Of a stretch of 9,071 bases of DNA, positions 7,545-9,071 are shown piece by piece. The position numbers and the translations under genes were made by a program. Below the pieces are notes generated by a model, which did not search any database, had not been told where the DNA came from, and saw only the letters and a list, made by a program, of their open reading frames with translations. Within the stretch, counting starts at the first letter, position 1. Each line of letters opens with the position of its first letter. Source of the DNA: Bacteroidaceae bacterium (GTDB lineage Bacteria; Bacteroidota; Bacteroidia; Bacteroidales; Barnesiellaceae_A); contig JAFZDG010000313.1 of assembly GCA_017561285.1 (NCBI GenBank), forward strand, positions 1 to 9,071, given 5' to 3'.

Positions 7545-7576
7545 CAAAGATAGGCAGTTTTTCCTTGTCGTTCTAA
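7545..7576 (-). promoter_or_regulatory. Bacteroidota-type promoter inside the lpxH-ribF gap
   Basis: Minus strand TTAG (7573-7576), 20 bp spacer, TATCTTTG (7545-7552). The -7 box matches TAnnTTTG perfectly, and the layout is the same TTAG-N20-TAnnTTTG as before secA. The nearest gene start downstream is ribF, 230 bp away, with a strong hairpin in between. Confidence 0.6.
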
Positions 7577-7580
7577 TAAA

Positions 7581-7604
7581 AAAATATGTTTTAAAATATG
7601 TTTT
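7581..7604. repeat. Perfect tandem pair of AAAATATGTTTT
   Basis: The 12-mer AAAATATGTTTT occurs twice head to tail (7581-7592, 7593-7604). Each copy is a near-palindrome. The pair sits 4 bp upstream of the -33 box of the intergenic promoter, where an A/T-rich upstream element or a regulator site could lie; chance in AT-rich DNA is also possible. Confidence 0.6.
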
Positions 7605-7693
7605 TGGCAGGTTTTTCGGCGATTTTTTAACCAAAATGATTGTAAACAATTTAAAATCAACTGGTAATGCCTTCGTTTTTGAAATATGGATTT

Positions 7694-7733
7694 ATTGCAA
7701 AATAAAGTTAAAAAATAGGCTTTATTTAGCAAT
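7694..7733 (-). terminator. Hairpin just after lpxH
   Basis: ATTGC-T-AAATAAAG and CTTTATTT-T-GCAAT pair as 5 + 8 bp with one internal mismatch around a 12 nt U-rich loop, starting 22 nt after the lpxH stop. It is AT-rich and lacks a U-tract, so it may be a weak terminator or a 3' stabilising structure. It argues against a gene in the 7511-7732 reading frame. Confidence 0.4.
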
Positions 7734-7755
7734 TCTATTATGAAATGTCGGGCTG

Positions 7756-8520
7756 CTATACATCATCTTCCGGCTCGAACAGATCTATCCAAAGATTTTC
7801 TCCATCGAACGATGCATATGAGAAGTGCTTGATCCAATCGCCCAAAATCACCATACGATTGTTGCGAGTGAGCATAAGGTCGAGTAGGATGTGACGGTGC
7901 CCGAAGATGAGGTATTCGACATTGTTGTTCTTGATATATTCCTTGGCAAACCGAACCAGAGGCTCGTGCTTTTCGCCACGAAAATGTTTTTCGCCTTTTT
8001 GGTTGTTTTTTTTACGGCTTGACGATGACCACTTGTGTGCCAAAATCATTGTGAGGTCGGGGTGTATCCATGAGTAGCACCATTGCGCAACTTTATTGCG
8101 GAAGAGCCATTGAATAAAACGAAAACTCCATTTTCGCTCACCCACTTCATCGCCATGCGATAGAAAGAAAGAGTGTCCATCGATATCGAGAACTTCGTTG
8201 GTGCGATGCAGGGTAATGCCCAACTCGGCCGGCAAGTAGTCAAATATCCATATATCGTGATTGCCTGTAAACCAATGTATTTCTATGCCGCTATCGCTCA
8301 ACTCGGCAAGTTTGCCAAAGAATCGTATGTAGCCGCGAGGTACAACGTGGCGGTACTCATACCAATAGTCGAGAATATCGCCCAAAAGAATGAGTCGCTT
8401 TGCACTGCTTTTGATAGAGTTGAGCCAATCGATTACCTTCTGTTCACTTTGGCGTGTATCGAGGTAACTTGCGCCCAAGTGAAGGTCGGATATGAAATAT
8501 GTGGTGTTGCGTTGGCTCAT
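7756..8520 (-). CDS. lpxH: UDP-2,3-diacylglucosamine diphosphatase (LpxH-type metallophosphoesterase)
   Basis: LpxH hydrolyses UDP-2,3-diacylglucosamine to lipid X and UMP at the inner membrane, the fourth step of lipid A synthesis. The 254 aa protein has the calcineurin-like metal site in order: SDLHLG (residues 11-16, D12 and H14), LLGDILDYWYEY (45-56, D48), TGNHDIW (85-91, N87 and H88), SHGDE (121-125, H122) and FGHRH (206-210). GDILDYWYEY followed by TGNHD is the LpxH-specific form of these motifs. A Lys/Ser-rich stretch (165-180) precedes the C-terminal part, as expected for the substrate-binding cap region. ATG 8520 is preferred over an in-frame TTG at 8532. It follows the DUF59 gene by 22 bp and is probably cotranscribed with it. 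Confidence 0.9.
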   Translation of the reverse strand: MSQRNTTYFISDLHLGASYLDTRQSEQKVIDWLNSIKSSAKRLILLGDILDYWYEYRHVVPRGYIRFFGKLAELSDSGIEIHWFTGNHDIWIFDYLPAELGITLHRTNEVLDIDGHSFFLSHGDEVGERKWSFRFIQWLFRNKVAQWCYSWIHPDLTMILAHKWSSSSRKKNNQKGEKHFRGEKHEPLVRFAKEYIKNNNVEYLIFGHRHILLDLMLTRNNRMVILGDWIKHFSYASFDGENLWIDLFEPEDDV

Positions 8521-8542
8521 ATATTTAGTCAAAAGATGGTGT

Positions 8543-8860
8543 TTATAAAAAGCCCAAATCGAGTTTGGCCTCTTCGCTCATCATATCTTGATTCCACTCC
8601 GGTTCAAATACGAGTTGAATATCGGCGCACTCTATACCTTCGATACTCTCCACCTTCATACGCACATCCTCTATAATGAAATCGGCTGCCGGACAGTTAG
8701 GAGCGGTGAGCGTCATATCGATATGGGCAGTAGTACCTTCTATGTCTATCTTGTATATCAATCCAAGGTCATATACATTGACCGGTATTTCGGGATCGAA
8801 TACCGTACGTAACATCTTTACAATTTGTTCTTGTAGTTCTATTTCGTTGTTCATATTCAT
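8543..8860 (-). CDS. DUF59/MIP18 family Fe-S cluster assembly factor
   Basis: This small cytoplasmic family (SufT, MIP18 and the N-domain of Mrp/ApbC relatives) helps mature or transfer Fe-S clusters. From ATG 8860 the protein has 105 aa and is a single domain: FDPEIPVNVYDLGLIY (residues 21-36, the family hallmark), a beta-rich segment, TLTAPNCPAAD (50-60) with the conserved Cys at C56, and VFEPEWNQDMMSEEAKLDLGFL at the end, where the WNxDxMSEEAxxxLG pattern is typical. An in-frame ATG at 8923 would add 21 residues, but it lies upstream of the probable -7 box (8881-8888), so 8860 or 8854 is the likely start. No suf genes are adjacent here. Family certain, exact client unknown. Confidence 0.9.
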   Translation of the reverse strand: MNMNNEIELQEQIVKMLRTVFDPEIPVNVYDLGLIYKIDIEGTTAHIDMTLTAPNCPAADFIIEDVRMKVESIEGIECADIQLVFEPEWNQDMMSEEAKLDLGFL

Positions 8861-8880
8861 ACTGTTTCTTAATGCAACAA

Positions 8881-8888
8881 CGAAGGTA
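8881..8888 (-). promoter_or_regulatory. Possible -7 box of the DUF59-lpxH unit
   Basis: TACCTTCG is one base off TAnnTTTG and predicts a start near 8874, about 14 nt before ATG 8860. The upstream sequence is A/T-rich with no clear TTTG at the right spacing. It helps to decide the gene start. Confidence 0.45.
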
Positions 8889-8942
8889 CGAAATCTTTTT
8901 GGGTAAATAATGTATTTATGCAAAGAAATTTTGTGTTGTTGA

Positions 8943-8972
8943 TTTGTTATAAAATAAATGTTGGTATTTTTG
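8943..8972 (+). promoter_or_regulatory. Bacteroidota-type promoter of the plus-strand gene
   Basis: TTTG (8943-8946), 18 bp spacer, TATTTTTG (8965-8972): both boxes match the phylum consensus perfectly. Transcription would start near 8979, giving a leader of about 38 nt. It is divergent from the DUF59 promoter, whose -7 box lies about 60 bp away. Confidence 0.7.
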
Positions 8973-9016
8973 TATGCCGAAACTAAACTTGAAATTTTGT
9001 TTTATATTCGATGTTT

Positions 9017-9071
9017 ATGAAAAAAGTTGTTACAATGCTGTTGGTTATGATGGCTGTGGTATCAGTCCCGA
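9017..9071 (+). CDS. Start of a secreted protein, cut by the window edge
   Basis: ATG 9017 begins MKKVVTMLLVMMAVVSVP, a lysine pair followed by a hydrophobic run: the start of a signal peptide. An in-frame ATG at 9011 adds Met-Phe. Only 18 complete codons are visible, so the mature protein is unknown and no function can be given. It is the only plus-strand gene and has a consensus promoter, which supports it being real and well transcribed. Confidence 0.65.
   Translation, partial: MKKVVTMLLVMMAVVSVP

Noticed and set aside
7511..7732. A 73-codon minus-strand frame after lpxH
   Set aside because: The translation is Lys/Leu/Phe-rich low-complexity sequence from AT-rich DNA. It begins inside the lpxH 3' hairpin, runs through the tandem repeat and promoter, and has no start context.
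7313..7755. FMN riboswitch upstream of ribF
   Set aside because: No AGGGGYGG-like start or multi-stem conserved core is visible on the minus strand in this stretch.
8861..8923. Longer N-terminus for the DUF59 protein from ATG 8923
   Set aside because: The extra 21 residues are not part of the family domain, and the upstream ATG precedes the probable -7 box.

Overview
The window reads as a piece of a Bacteroidota chromosome, most likely order Bacteroidales. The SecA is of the long Bacteroidota type. The candidate promoters carry the phylum-specific -7 box TAnnTTTG instead of TATAAT, and I saw no clear Shine-Dalgarno sites. DUF4105/Lnb proteins are also typical of this group. Six genes lie on the minus strand; one gene at the right edge points the other way and is cut off.

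From right to left, in the direction of minus-strand transcription: a DUF59/MIP18-type Fe-S assembly factor (8543-8860) and lpxH (7756-8520) form a two-gene unit with a 22 bp gap. A 443 bp gene-free stretch (7313-7755) follows. It holds a hairpin just after lpxH, a short tandem repeat, a good Bacteroidota promoter, and a strong hairpin, which together look like a small independent RNA gene. Then come ribF (6380-7312), the lipoprotein N-acyltransferase candidate lnb (5028-6254), and a secreted alkaline-phosphatase-superfamily protein (3448-5031) whose start overlaps the lnb stop as ATGA. After a 157 bp gap with its own promoter comes secA (3290 to the left edge; its last few codons lie outside).

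The genes are mostly envelope and cofactor housekeeping: protein export (SecA), lipoprotein maturation (Lnb), lipid A synthesis (LpxH), FMN/FAD synthesis (RibF) and Fe-S cluster assembly (DUF59). I found no mobile element, CRISPR array, phage gene, tRNA or rRNA.

Two things stand out in the proteins. First, secA has an in-frame TAA at codon 527, where a residue of the conserved RIM-x-GRRYSDGLHQ block should be; the frame then continues intact to the C-terminal zinc motif. In an essential gene this points to a single-base sequence error, a minority variant or a very recent lesion. Second, the phosphatase-fold protein coupled to lnb lacks the nucleophile and most metal ligands of its superfamily, so it looks like a pseudoenzyme, possibly a partner of Lnb. 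I did not find a convincing new defence or mobile system.
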